64,000 nt of DNA from Wuchereria bancrofti (taxonomy: Eukaryota > Nematoda > Chromadorea > Rhabditida > Onchocercidae): assembly GCA_005281725.1 (NCBI GenBank), contig SSBO01000003.1:3337824-3401823 (forward strand). Reading direction: 5' to 3'. The translations under genes were made by a program, and so were the position numbers. The notes under the pieces were generated by a model that was not told the DNA's origin, searched no databases, and was given only the letters and a program-made list of their open reading frames with translations. The number at the start of each line of letters is the position of its first letter. The stretch's first letter is position 1. Positions 1 to 13,200 of the stretch are shown here, one piece after another.

Positions 1-554
1 ACAGTAATGTTATTTATTGATTTCAGGTTACAATTCTAAAATACAACAGGTTTATTTGGATTCTTTTTTTAACTTCCAACATTCTATTTCAAATTTATTG
101 CTGTAACAAAAAACGTCAAGAAAGGCGAATAATTTTGGAATGTTTTCCAAAAAATGAACGAACACTAAGCACGCAGTCATAATGAACAATAAATTGTTCT
201 TGAACAACGGAAATCACCCATCGTTTTGCTCCTATTAATATTGCACTCATTCCGGTTAATGCACTATTAAAAAACACAGTTGCGAGAATCAGATAAGGAA
301 GCCTGAAATGCTTAAATTTGTTCAGACGTCATTTATGCATTGATCTATAGCAAACATTTGAAATAATAATATCAGAAATAATCTTTATGAGATGAAATAT
401 TTGACCTGAGCGATTTACGTAACATCACAAGCAGGAAAACTGGAGTATTAACCAATACTAGCATTGGGCCGATAACCAAATAAGCATAAAAATGTATGGA
501 ATTGCTTGCAATTTTCAAATCATCATATTCTGTTCTGTTTACAGCAGCATTCAT
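1..554 (-). CDS. Partial 7TM chemoreceptor gene, exons 1-2, continuing past the left edge
   Basis: Minus-strand receptor start. Exon 1 is 554-406 (MNAAVNRT start, then the first membrane segment with VIGPMLVLVNTPVFLLVMLR) and exon 2 is 302-164 (second membrane segment, ending HYDCVLS before a GTTCGT donor). Both exons are open. Every stretch I compared between 1 and about 890 is identical to 26,277-27,166, which holds exons 1-2 of the complete minus-strand gene at 24,833-26,830. The rest of this copy would lie to the left of the window. It is either a very recent duplicate or an assembly repeat of the same locus. Family: rhodopsin-like nematode chemoreceptor, SRSX-like. Confidence 0.6.
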
Positions 555-1790
555 TGAAATATGTAAAAAAGTATGTGAGAAATAAAATAATTAGCAGAGT
601 CAATGCAGCGTCGTTCAGTGTCACACGACTTTCGGTGGTGACATGTAAAACAAATGATGCTCCAAGTATAATTAAATGTTGCTAATCCTAACAGATATTT
701 CCCTGAAAAATAGAATTGTAGCAAAATTTCTTTAACGATGAAATGTTTTTGATATGCAAATAATGTGCATTAAAATGTGAAAAGTTTGGTTATCACAATT
801 TAAATTTCATTGAAGAACATTGAAAGTAACTGTGCATATTTCGAAAGCAAAAGCAAAAGTTCAAAAAAAAAATAACTATTAGTCTAAATGTGANTCACAT
901 TTAGACTAATAGTTATTTTTTTTTTGAACTTTTGCTTTTGCTTTCGAAATATGCACAGTTACTTTCAATGTTCTTCAATGAAATTTAAATTGTGATAACC
1001 AAACTTTTCACATTTTAATGCATATTATTTGCATATCAAAAACATTTCATCGTTAAAGAAATTTTGCTACAATTCTATTTTTCAGGGAAATATCTGTTAG
1101 GATTAGCAAATTTAATTATTTTGGAGCATCATTTGTTTTACATGTCACCACCGAAAGTCGTGTGACACTGAACGACGCTGCATTGACTCTGCTAATTATT
1201 TTATTTCTCACATACTTTTTTACATATTTCAATGAATGCTGCTGTAAACAGAACAGGATTTGAGAATTGATGATACGAAAATTGCAAGCAATATCCATAC
1301 ATTTTTATGCTTATTTGGTTATCGGCCCAATGCTAGTATTGGTTAATACTCCAGTTTTCCTGCTTGTGATGTTACGTAAATCGCTCAGGTCAAATATTTC
1401 ATCTCATAAAGATTATTTCTGATATTATTATTTCAAATGTTTGCTATAGATCAATGCATAAATGACGTCTGAACAAATTTAAGCATTTCAGAACTTCCTA
1501 CATCTGATTCTCGCAACTGTGTTTTTTAATAGTGCATTAACCGGAATGAGTGCAATATTAATAGGAGCAAAACGATGGAGTGATTTCGTTGTTCAAGAAC
1601 AATTTATTGTTCATTATGACTGCGTGTTTGATGTTCGTTCATTTTTTCGAAAACATTCCAAAATTATTCGCCTTTCTTGACGTTTTTTGTTACAGCAATA
1701 AATTTGAAATAGAATGTTGGAAGTTAAAAAAAGAATCCAAATAAACCTGTTGTATTTTAGAATTGTAACCTGAAATCAATAAATAACATT
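1..1790. repeat. Near-palindromic inverted repeat of about 890 bp per arm, centred on a single N
   Basis: Bases 1-893 are repeated as the reverse complement in about 895-1,790, with a single undetermined base (N) at 894 and no spacer. The centre reads AAATGTGANTCACATTT. The arms are not exact mirror images. The right arm has substitutions and small indels (for example in exon 1 and at 1,100-1,130), and in several places it follows the other receptor gene at 30,202. The left arm is the same as 26,277-27,166. A real inverted duplication or an assembly join at the N would both look like this. Confidence 0.85.
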
Positions 1791-2678
1791 ACTGTATTGT
1801 GCTAATAAGAGTAAGTGATTAGCACCAAACTATGAACTCAACAATCAGTGAAATTTCAGTTGCCGATCTTTTTTTTATCAATGTCTTTTTTCATGGTTGG
1901 AGTTTACTAATGAATAGCGTGGAAAGATTTTGTGTCGTTGCATTCCCACTGTATTACTATACTCACAATAAACGAATAATCTTTGCATTAATTATCACAC
2001 AATATGCAATTACTGCCATTGCAATAATTTTTACCGCTGTGGCAAGTTTAATTGAATCGAAGCGATATATATCGCATTTTTGCATGTGAGTTATAATAAT
2101 TAAATTTATTACTTTTGACAGAATGATTTTGCTTTATAAACTTTTCTAATTTATCGTATCTTTTGTTTTTAAAATCTGATGAAAATGATCGTTACAGGGT
2201 GCCTAATGTTTACAGCTCTTATTTTTATGTCATTTGACATTAATGAGTTCCACTGCTTCATTATTTAGTATTATCGTAATGGTTATTGTTGTTGCTCTAT
2301 TAAAAAGGTATGAATTTTTTTTAAAAGTTATTACAATATGCATTGAGTATATCCTAATTATATATTAATTGATAAACAGTAGTTATATCACGGTACACTC
2401 CTATTTTGCTTTTTAAGCCATATTTGGCTTCAACTGATTTTGCAATTCAGTGAAATTTGAAGAATTTGATAAAGTTTTATGAATTTCAGAAATAGAATGT
2501 TAGCAAATTTAAATAAATTTTAAAACACGAAATTAAATTTTATATATTATGCTATCTTGCAGAAGGTTTAAAGCTCAGTTTCTTTCAAAGAATTCATGTA
2601 ATCGCGATTTAACACATTTTATCAAGAATCAAAAGCGGTATACTCATACAGCACTGATTTCTTGTTCTTTTACATTTT
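1232..2678 (+). pseudogene. 7TM chemoreceptor pseudogene, mosaic of the two intact paralogues
   Basis: Five of the six receptor exons can be aligned: 1,232-1,388, 1,492-1,632, 1,860-2,085, 2,198-2,307 and 2,563-2,678. Against the intact copies, exon 1 has an in-frame TGA at 1,268, exon 2 is 2 bases longer and reads into a TGA early, and exons 3 and 4 are each one base short. The last exon is missing because the sequence jumps at about 2,900 into a copy of the spacer. The stretch encoding LLMNSVERFCVVAFP is still intact. Some segments match the minus gene (exon 5, most of exon 3) and others the plus gene (start of exon 1, and intron 5 at about 2,690-2,890, which is the same as 31,670-31,880). 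Non-functional. Confidence 0.8.
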
Positions 2679-2904
2679 GTATGTTTCTTGTATATTAATA
2701 AATAATGCATTACTTGCCCAATTATATTTTAGTGTTAAAGTTGCTCTAAAATTTTGAAATTTTGAACCGGAAAATCAGTAGTGAATAAATTGCAACAAAT
2801 TACATTAGTTTCTTTAATATGAAATTGTTGAAAGGATCAAATAAATGTAGAAATGTTCAACCATATTGAAGAGAATTCAATCTGAAGGAAACTGAATCCT
2901 TTTT

Positions 2905-4995
2905 TTTTATAAAAAAAAAATAACTATTAGTCTAAATGTGACATTCCAAATACAGCTATTAATCTGAATGACATAGCCTATCAGTTGCAGATTAATTCAA
3001 AACAAATTTACTTCAAAATATTTGTGAAAATTTCACGTATCCATTAATAGGTAGTTATTTTCAAGTGGTAATTTGTAACAAATTATCCCAGTGCTATTTG
3101 ATGAAAATCATTTTAATGCTGATTAAGTGCTAATAAATTTATTATTCTCTAAATGTCATATGGCAAAGTAATTGCATAGCTATAAAGAAGCATTACGTCA
3201 AATACAGAAACCTTTTGCAGTTGATAATAGTATATTTGGTTAATTTGATCATTCTTTGCCGCGATTTGATTACGATAAATTATTTAATTTGATAACTGTT
3301 TTTCAATTGATAGTAATTGTGAAGAATCTCTAGAATTTTACTTTTTTTTAGTGTACTGACAAACAAAGAAGCAAAAAAATAAATTGGTGATTTTTCAACA
3401 TGTTTTTTTTTCTTTAAAAAGATGAGAAAAACTTAGGTGAGAAAAAACTTCCATAAATTTTGTAGTAACAAGGATTGTTCAGAATAATTGAAACTTTTCC
3501 TGTTTTGACTGATAATTAGGTCACGTGATTTTTGTATTTTAAACAGAGAAAGATAGTTTTAATAAATTATACAAATTTATGAAGCCATCAGTGTCATATA
3601 TTATAGACATTCTAATAATTTTCGTTTATTCCTATTACCGAGAATACAATAACTAAAGTTTTGTTAATAGTATCATATCAAATCGACTGAAAAATTATAA
3701 TTAGTTGATGGATTATTGCTAGAAGCTCATTAATTTGAATATAATGAGAAAACTCAATAGTAGTGGAAAATTATTGCAAAAGAAATGAATATGATTAATT
3801 CGATTTCATTTCATGCATCGAAATTGGTACCGCATTGCAATGCTATCACATAATTACTAACTAAATGAAAGTTTTGAAAATAATAAGAAAGAAAATTTTT
3901 AATATTTGTTGAAACTTCTTATACATTACAAGATTCAGATTTTGCACAATCATTTTATATTTTATGCAATAAAAATGATTGAAATTGATAGCATCGTTAT
4001 AAATTTTGAAAAATTTGTTTAATTGAGCGTATATTAACAAGATGATTAAAATTTATTATGTACGACAAATATATTTTAACATTTTTTAAGTAAAAGTAAA
4101 ATTTTTAAGTTTCATTTACTATAAAATTTTTTACCATCAAATAAAATGATATTATCGTAATATCTAAAGTACTGATAGTTTTTAATTGGTTACTAACTTT
4201 ACTGTTTGATAATTAGCTGTAGAGAAATATTAAAATTTAATCAGTTGAGAGGCACTATGAAATTCGGATCTCATTAATATAGAAGATATAATCTCCAGTT
4301 CTTATTGCTTATTTCCTTGAATAAATTCATAATTGTCCCACTAATAATCTAACGTGTCATTTCACGTAATACTAAATCAGCAGCTTTACTAACTAACCAT
4401 CCCACATGCCACATCATGCAACATTGAACTACAACCAATTGCTGCTGCTACTTGATGACTATTTATTTACCTCTTTATCGTAAGCTATTGTTTCAAGCGA
4501 ATTAATCCATAATCGCTTAATTTCATATATTATCATTCCTAATATCCCTGAATTTGTATATGCTTTTGTTAATTTCATTAAAATGACTAAGCGTTCTAGT
4601 CTACTACATATCTTCCAGAATATAACTCAGACAGTTAGCGTTCCTTTCCAGTGTTTAACAAACCTTTCTCATACATTAAATTTTTCACTTTGGGATTTAT
4701 TACACCTATTTTCCACTTTGTTTCTTTTTTCTTTTTTCAAATTTTCCACTTTAAAATTTGCTACACTTTTCATCCTTAATGCTAAATGATATAACACAAT
4801 GTGTTTGATCAGATGAAACGATTAAACTTTGTAATTGTGCGGTATTCGTTAGGCTCTCTATTTAACAATTAATATTAGCTACTCTGTTTCATTTAATAAC
4901 TTTTTTAGCAATTCTTTTTATTACTTTCTTCATTAATATAATTAAGCATTTTTAAAATTTTCTATTGCACGATGCTCTTGATGTTGAGGATATGT
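2905..4995. repeat. Inverted copy of the receptor-spacer block
   Basis: About 2.1 kb from AATAACTATTAGTCTAAATG (2,920) to the TCTTGATGTT near 4,985 reappears as the reverse complement at about 27,815-29,885, with almost no differences in the parts compared. The first 320 bases also occur in direct orientation at 27,148-27,470. The block holds a 68-codon open frame (4,583-4,789, mirrored at 28,011-28,217) with no recognisable domain, and no receptor exon. Confidence 0.85.
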
Positions 4996-5214
4996 TTAAT
5001 GTCCTATGTCGGTGACAGCAGTTGATTTTGAGAAATAAACCAAAGTGGAAGCTTCTGTTGTTAGCCGAGATTTTGATTTAATGGAAGTCGATTCTATTGA
5101 TAGCGCAGATTTAAACATGGAATGTGAATGAAACTGCTGGAATTTTTCAATGAACGAAGAATTGATTTCGATTCGGAACATAATTTTTTCTAAAATAGTC
5201 GAAATAATAGATAA

Positions 5215-5570
5215 TGACTATCACTGCTATCACTGTAGTATGATAGCAGTGATAATGAAGATTTGATATGTTGATATAGTTAGTATGACGTGGCTGATAT
5301 GATCTGCTGATATGGTTCATATGATAACAATGATTTGATATATTGGTATAGTTGATATGATGGCAATAATCTGATATGGTAATATATTTCGTAATAATGA
5401 TTTTACATACTGTTATGGTTGAATGATAACAGTGACTTGATATGTTGATGTGTTTGATATATTGATGTTGTTGATATGACAGCAATGATAATAATGATTT
5501 GGTATATCGATATAATTGATGTGACAGGAATGATGTAGTTGATATGATAACAATGATTTGATATACTGAT
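5215..5570. repeat. Degenerate minisatellite of GATATGATAACAATGATTT-type units
   Basis: A run of imperfect units built on GATATGATRRCAATGAT followed by TTGATATATTGATATAGTT. The clearest adjacent units, at about 5,310-5,380, repeat every 36 bases. Copies vary in length and sequence. The repeat explains the Tyr/His/Ile-rich open frame on the opposite strand. Confidence 0.7.
5219..5254. repeat. Perfect 14-bp inverted repeat with 8-nt loop
   Basis: TATCACTGCTATCA at 5,219-5,232 is followed by loop CTGTAGTA and the exact complement TGATAGCAGTGATA at 5,241-5,254. It sits at the edge of the minisatellite and uses the same GATAGCAGTGATA words, so it may be an inverted repeat unit. Confidence 0.75.
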
Positions 5571-7204
5571 ACCCGAAACTCTACAATTAGTAATATGAAA
5601 ATTGTATTATCTATTGTCTGATAAAAAATAATTTAATTTCTTAACAGTTAAGAAGATTTCATGTTACAATAACACCTCAGTAAATTAATTCCAGTAAAAT
5701 TCAAATAATTATTAATTACACTTCTTAATAAATTTGATGACGAACTCAACCACGTTTTTTAAACTGTTGGTTATCAAAGAACAAATTAAAAAGATAGGAA
5801 TTATTTAACAATTTGAATTTTTCACTACACAACTATAATATATGTTACAAATTACTGTGGCAGTCTCGGCGGCCCTTCTCCTCGTTTTCTGGTTTTTTCC
5901 TTCTTTTCTTGAATTTTAATTTATCGATTATCGATTAGTGATGTTATTTTCACGATTTCATACAAACAAACAACTGCAAGCAATCAGAAGCACTTTTCAG
6001 ACAACTGATTTCTCTTTTTTTTTATTTCATAAATGTTGTTACGAAAAAATTAGAGAAAATACAACATTTTATTGTAATTAGGTACCTACGAGTAGAACGT
6101 ATACGTATCTGAAGTGTTAGTTAAAAAGGGATCGATTCGATGTTTACGTGTGTTGTCTCGTAGATTACATATATATATATATATATTTAAGGATGCTTAT
6201 GAGTATAAAACTTTGTTCCTAACATTATTTTAAAGAGAGAGAAAGAGTGAGAAGTACGAAGGGACCAAAACAATCCTTGAAGAACTGAAAACTTTAACTA
6301 GGAAATTTTTTGGTTTAATTTTAATTAATATAAATATTAAAAGTGAATATATAATGTTTCTATGTTTATCTCTCAAAGTTTTGTAGATATGAAATACACA
6401 AATTACTATCAACTGCATAATAAATTTTAAATAAATTTAGAAATTATTTATATGTCATCAATCGACGAATAACACTTTTATAAATTTATATTTCTATATC
6501 AGCGAGCACTTCGAATAATTAGACATAATACATACTAATTAGATCTATCGATTAACAGTTCTTATCAATTACTGATAAAATTTTTTTTCTTTTATTTCTC
6601 AGGAAATCTGTTTGGAGTTGTTGATAGCGAAATTTCTTTTGCTATTAATGATATAAATAATTTATTATTGATGATAATTATGTCCACTTGACAATGACTT
6701 ATTGATGAACTACTTTAATTTTGTCAACTTCTTATCAAAATTTTTTTATGAATCACTTTTTGATTTAAATCTGAAGGTTTCAAACAAATATATTAACATT
6801 GATAAACTTTAATTATATATCAGATAGTAATACAAATAATTTTTGATAGGTAATGTCAAATAATAATAAGAAATAACGTATATCATTGCGTGAGTTGTTT
6901 TATTTAATTATTATTTACTTAACTTAAATCAGTCAATTTTGGCAATTTTTTTGTCAGCTAAAAAGACATCTGATTCCATATTTTAATTTACCTGTTAACA
7001 TACCTATCAACGTCGGCGTAGTGATCAATTTACTTAATTTTACTACACAATTTAACTTATTGTTAATTAAATTCGCAAAAATTGAAGGTTCTCTTCATTT
7101 TCTCGTCAAAGTATCACCGTCAACGGAAGTAGGGAAGTGGAATATTTCGCTTTGTTCGAAACTGATGCGACCATTGATTTCTTTTCGCTTCTGAAGTGAA
7201 ATCG

Positions 7205-10200
7205 ATGAAGTTAACAGTTGCTAATTTAGGTAAATCTTTTTCTGAAAGTTTCTTTTTTCTGTTTGTTCCTAATAATTTTTACTCCATCGATTGCCTAATA
7301 AAGTGAGTAATTAAAGTGAATTAAACAAACATAAAAGGCTTCCTGATGGGAAGAAAATGAAACTTAAAATGTATTTCACAAAGTTTTTGACTAAATGTTA
7401 TAATTTTCAGAGTTATTTTTAAAGTTGAAATAATTTGGAATTATCCGGATTCTCTGATTATTACTGAGTTCACAGCATATCTTCCGATGATAGAGCAACT
7501 GAATGTTCACAGCACTGATCTTTCTAAAGAAGATATAGAATGCTTACTAATAAAAATCACTCTCTTATTCACTTTTCAATTTAACTTCATCCTATCCAGT
7601 TAGATTGCCGTTATCTATTCAACATAGCTACATAATTTTCATATATATGAAAAGCCTTTTTATTGCAGCTAGCACAAGTTATAAGGTGGTGGTAATTGGT
7701 GGTGGTACAGGTGGTTGCTCATTATCTCATTGGTGTCATAAATTGGTGCCCAAAGGACAAATAGTCGTCATTGATCCAGCTGATGTTTGTATTTATTGAA
7801 TTTAATAGCATTTCGAAATAACTGTAAATTAAATCTGTTTCGTATTTATAACTAACTAGTTTTTTAATTCGCCTGAGACTATACGGATGTATATGTGCTT
7901 CAAATATGCTTGAATAAACCTGATAAGGTATCACTCCATAAAATAGATATCGTATATACGCCGGAAAAATTATTCAACAGCAATGTGATTTATGCATATA
8001 TCGAAGATTTTTTTCAGGAACATCACTTCCAGCCAGGCTATACATTTGTCGGAAGTGGTCTATGCAAACTGCAACAATGTGTTAAGCCAATGAAGGAAGT
8101 TTTACATCCCGATAATATCTGGATTAAGCAAGCAGCCAGGAAAATCAATCCTACGGAAAATTCGGTGATACTAAGGTAAATAAGGGTAGAGGTCAACTTT
8201 TTGAACCATTTTTTTTCTCTTAACATAGAATGAGGAAGAAAGGAGAGAGAGATGAAAAGAGTAATGGATAATAAAATAACGCTGTACGTTGTATTTTCAA
8301 AATTCATTTCATTAATTTCAGGCGTATAAGCGTAATTTTAGAAAAAATATTTTTTAATCTTTTTAATTAAAATTGGTGCACATTTTAACAATTAGTGATT
8401 TTATGTAAATTTTTTGAATAAATTTTTTTATTTCAAAAGATATAAAAATTCACTTTAGTGATGGAACAAAAATAAACTATGAATTGCTAATTGTTGCAGC
8501 AGGGCTTGAAGTTCGATTTGACTTGGTATTTCAGTTTGTTTTCTATTATTGTTATTTACTAAAGATAAGAAGGAGCAAAGAAATTTTGGGCTTGAAATAT
8601 ATTCAAGAACTCGCGAATTCGCGGTAGAATTGCTAGAATTTTCTTTTAAACGTAATCATGAACATTTTTTTATATGCTAATGTAACGGTTAGTTTTGAGA
8701 GTGTCTTAAAATTTGATATTTAGCTAATTTAAACTGTGAGAAAAACGATTGACATTCTGTATGCATTATAAAGGAACAATTAGCACGCTAATTGCTATAT
8801 GAACCTAGCATGCAATCAGTCAATACTCATTTGGTCTTATTAATTTCAGATTCAAAATTTACCACAAGCTTTATCGGATCCAAACGTATGCAGCATTTAT
8901 CGTGCTGATTTAGCACAAAAAACGCAAAAATGTTTATATGCATTTAACAAAGGAACAGCTATATTTACTTTACCAAATGCGCCAATTAAATGTTCCGGTG
9001 CAGCGCAAAAGATATGCTATTTGGCGGATGAGATATTCCGGAAGGTAAGCATGATGTTGCTTATCAAAGGAGATTTTGAAAGCACCTTAAATGAATCATG
9101 TCATTAATCTTTATAATCGTCGTGACTTTTTGCTCGAAATTATTTGTTTCTCCATAATATTTTTAAAATATAAAACATTTATTATGAAATGCAATTCTCA
9201 TTAAAAAATTGTGCCATCGTTAATTTTTATTATGTTTTAAAAAAAATTCCCATAATTTCTTACGATTTATGTTGTGCTATTGTCAAGTTGACGTAATCGA
9301 ATTATACCTGAAATGAAAAGTAAATGATTATATCCGAAATGAACAATCAGTTAGTAGTGACTTTTGTGAAGTTTAACGGTGATAGTTATTTCTGAAGAGG
9401 CAACAACCAGCAGTTTGGCACTGATTAGGGGCTTTAATAATGTTGATTGCAATTAAATTAATTTTAGCATATACCAAATTTTCTGTTGATTGCAATTTCT
9501 TTCATTTTTTCAGAGAGGTATTCGTGAACAAATACATCTAACATTCAATACATTTTCGTCCGACATATTCGATGTGCCAAAATATGCAAAAGCGTTAAAT
9601 GAAATTGTAAAGAAGAAATCGATCGACTTGAAATTGTTGAGAAATTTAAAATCAATTGATATCTCAAAACGAGAAGCTACATTTGAGCTAATGGGAGAGG
9701 ATAATAACCCAACAGGAGAATTAGAAATTCAAAAGGTATAATAATTCTCTCTTAAATTTTGATGAAAATGAAATTTTTTTTATCACAATTCTTTTTTTCT
9801 TGCTTGTTAGATTCACAGAGGGCAAGAACTGCTTCATTTTTAAAAATTGTTTTATTTCAAAAGAAAGAAAGATGGTAATAAAAATCTGTTAATTTATCTG
9901 TTTACTTTTTTCTGACTTTAATTTCTTAAATTGCCTTTAATTTCTTTCCATGACCAACGGACTCTATATCTTCCACTACACTTGATTACTGACTTCTTGA
10001 ATTGTTTTAACGCCTCTTCATCGTCATTAGGGTTAGGTTGGTCATCAATTCCTATGAGTTCTAATTTCCAAAAAGTTTCCAATTCTGAGCAAGAACTTAC
10101 AACGGCTACACAGACTGGTCTCGATAGCCGTTTAGTATTTGCTCGACAAAGTTTGTCGATGTCTCCATTTCCAGTGATCATCGGTCCCACTTTTGTTTGT

Positions 10201-13200
10201 AACAGTAGGAATCCAGAGTTCAGTTCTTGAATTTTGTTGAATTCCACGAATTTGAAGAAGTAATCTGCTCCAATTAATATATCAGATTGCTTCCAATAGC
10301 TTTTTAAGTTGTCAAATTGTATTCCTGTTGGTATACTAACTACTTGCAATTGTTTAGTTAGGTAGTCAATCACGTTGGCACATATTTTTATTGTTTCCTT
10401 TCCTTTAGTTTGTATGTTAAGTTGAGCAACAAGACAAGATTTGGGTTTTTTAATTCCAAATGGAGCTAGCTTCATTTCGTATTTTTCAGTTTTAATTAAC
10501 CCTAATCGATTTGCTAGTTCCTTAGATATAAAAGATAATTGCGAACCTACATCAAATAATGCTAATGCTATTTCTCTATGATGTGGTGATAATGGATTAA
10601 AGATAATTATTTCTTTGCATAATAGTAAGGTTTCCATATATTATCGTATCTTGGTTGGTTGAATAGTCCTCCATTTTATGGGTTTCTTCTTTTGCTGGTT
10701 TCCTGTTTGGATGTGGTGTTTTCATCGCATATGTTGAAAATTTTTTGTTACATAGAGCACTATTGTGAGAAGCTTTGCAGTAGAAACATCTTTCCTTTCT
10801 GCTGCATTCTTTGCTTTGGTGAGTTGATTTCATGCAAATAGTGCACCTCTTTATTTCTTTGAGACGTTTCAGTCAAAAATCTATTGACGAATATGTTTGA
10901 CATTCGCTATCCCAGTCGTTTTTACTACAAAATATGCACTGTCTGCTTTGTTTGGTTTCACTACTTTTTATCGAGGAATAATGCAGAAATTTCCTTATGA
11001 TTTCTTGGATTCTCCTTCTTGTGTGAGGTGTATTTCCTTTTCGTAAGGGTAAATGAGAATTGATTTCTTACTTGTTCGTTCACGTTGATTAAGTTTCGGA
11101 GGAATTTCCTTAATTTCATCGTTGACCATGGACTGACGACCATTTTTTGATGATATACTTTGTCGAGTATCCCAAGGGTGACCTCCTTATATAGCAATCA
11201 ACACGCGTAAACAAAGTATTGATTTACAATAAGAGGTTGACCTGCCGAAAGAGTAATCCGTCTAACAAAGAGCTGTTGACCTGGTTTACAAGTAAATCTA
11301 ATTACTAGTTGACAAGCCGCAAAGGACATCAGTTAAGCAAAAGTTGTTAACCTCGTAGATTCAAGGATAATTTACAATTAGTGGCAACACAAAAATGAGG
11401 TCAACTAAATGAGGAGCTGATACCGTGTAAACAATGTATAAAAGATTTACAGACTAAACATAAGATTGGAAACAATGAGTTACAAGCATTATTTGCAAGA
11501 TTTCATAGAACATATTTCTTACTCATATTCTCAACTCTGATATGATATTTTAGAGTTTCGCGATATTAAAATCCGTGACATAGGGTACGGCATATTCACT
11601 ATCGGTTTAAGAGTCTTCAGTTTGATAATTCTATTGAGGCACTTCTCGCTTCTCCATCTCTTCCTTTTTTGATTTCTTTTATCCTGGCTAATTTCCATAC
11701 ATCGCGGGGAATTTCTGGTCATTGACTAACACAATTCTCTCTCATGGGGAGCTCTTCTTGATACATTTCTTGGAGAAACGTTTTCTTTTAGTTCATTCTC
11801 GAAGACTGGTTAAACATTTATTTTTCCATATGTCCCAAAATGTATCCAAAGCTTTGAGGGTGTTTGATCAATACTTAATAAATTTTTCTTTGGAGGAAAA
11901 TTTGTGGGAGAAAATTTTTCCTGATCATTGTTGCTAGCAATTGGGAGGGAGAGGAGGGGGATGAGGGGGGTGGGTAATGAGTGAAGCATTAGGCTAGATG
12001 AAATTAGTTGGGCGTATGATTATGTAATCTTCAAAGTTTGCATAAGTCAATGACCGGATATTTAATATGCCTTTCATTTCTACTATTAGTATTATTAATT
12101 CTCTCTTCCATAATAACTTCCTACTAATGACTCTTCTCACTGCCCCTTTGGCTATTCCAATTATTCTCTCACAAACTCCTCCATTCCCCACATGCTTTAT
12201 TTGCCCATTCCATAATGGTTTGGAAAACTAATTGGAACCTTGAGACTAATTTAGGATAAATGTCAGGCAGTGGATCTCAATATGTGCAAAAAACTTCCGG
12301 TAAATAAATTTTCTAACAGTTCTACTCTTGTTGTGAAACATATAAAGAGTCCTATCCACCTTTTAGCTATGCCGGTTCCAGTTTGAAAGAAAATCCATAT
12401 AATGCGAATGTATAGGAGAGCATGACTTGAGTTTCTAGAACTTAGACATGACTGGGAGATTAAATAGTTTTGCTTTCTATCTTTTACAACGCATACATTT
12501 GTTTAATATTCTCTTAATTTCGGTTTTTTTTTTTGTTAATTTTATGAACTTAAGAATCCATGCAGTCCTTATTAATCTTGACCACTTACTAAAACGACTC
12601 GCATTTATAACTTTAAAACATCCTGTTCAGTACTCTTTAAAACTTTAAATCTTTACGATAAGAATTTCATTTCCTTCATTTTCGTAGTCTCCATCGAAGT
12701 TATATTCCTATTATGGCCAGTTGGTTTCCTCCTTTTCGGCGATGATGATCCTTTCCACCATATTTCTTAGTTCCCAAGTTTTGTTGGAGAGAGTATTTTT
12801 CGCAATACCAACTGAATTATTTTTATTTGGAATGTAACGAAACAAGAGCTTTGCCTTTTTTATTTCTTCTGCTCGATGTGTTTGGGAATAATTTTGTTGA
12901 ATTTTGCCACTTGAAAAAAATTCGCTTATGTTCATTGAGGCTTCTGTGAAGATTTCACTTCATAATTTTTGCGTGCTTCTTGGATTCCTTTACTTGGTAA
13001 TATAACACTGTCAACACAAAGTTTTTTTCGGACCTCCAAGGCAATGTCGCTTCCATGAGTTTTTAAGTGAGTTGAAAGTGGTTAATAGTAAAATAAGCGA
13101 TGATATCACCCCGAATGGAACTTTTCGAAAACGATAGCATACTTTGGTGATTTGTCCTTGGTTATCCTTCAACCAAAGGAGTTGAGTGCAGTTTCACTCG

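Larger units (their letters stand above)
5000..7200. other. Intergenic, AT-rich, no gene seen
   Basis: This lies between the repeat block and the sulfide:quinone oxidoreductase gene. It contains a degenerate tandem repeat (5,215-5,570), a perfect 14-bp hairpin (5,219-5,254) and a TA microsatellite at about 6,167-6,186. The final few hundred bases should hold the promoter of the downstream gene. No open frame looks like a real exon. Confidence 0.6.

Noticed and set aside
4583..4789. 68-codon open frame, mirrored at 28,011-28,217
   Set aside because: It is preserved only because the whole block is duplicated. It has a Phe/Leu-rich composition, no splice context and no known domain.
5147..5485. 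112-codon Tyr/His-rich minus frame
   Set aside because: Produced by the GATATGAT minisatellite; the protein repeats mirror the DNA repeats.
7605..7668. Alternative SQOR start giving a longer N-terminus
   Set aside because: Possible, but it runs through a good TATTGCAG acceptor. The exon at 7,205 joins in phase at that acceptor, so the spliced start was preferred.
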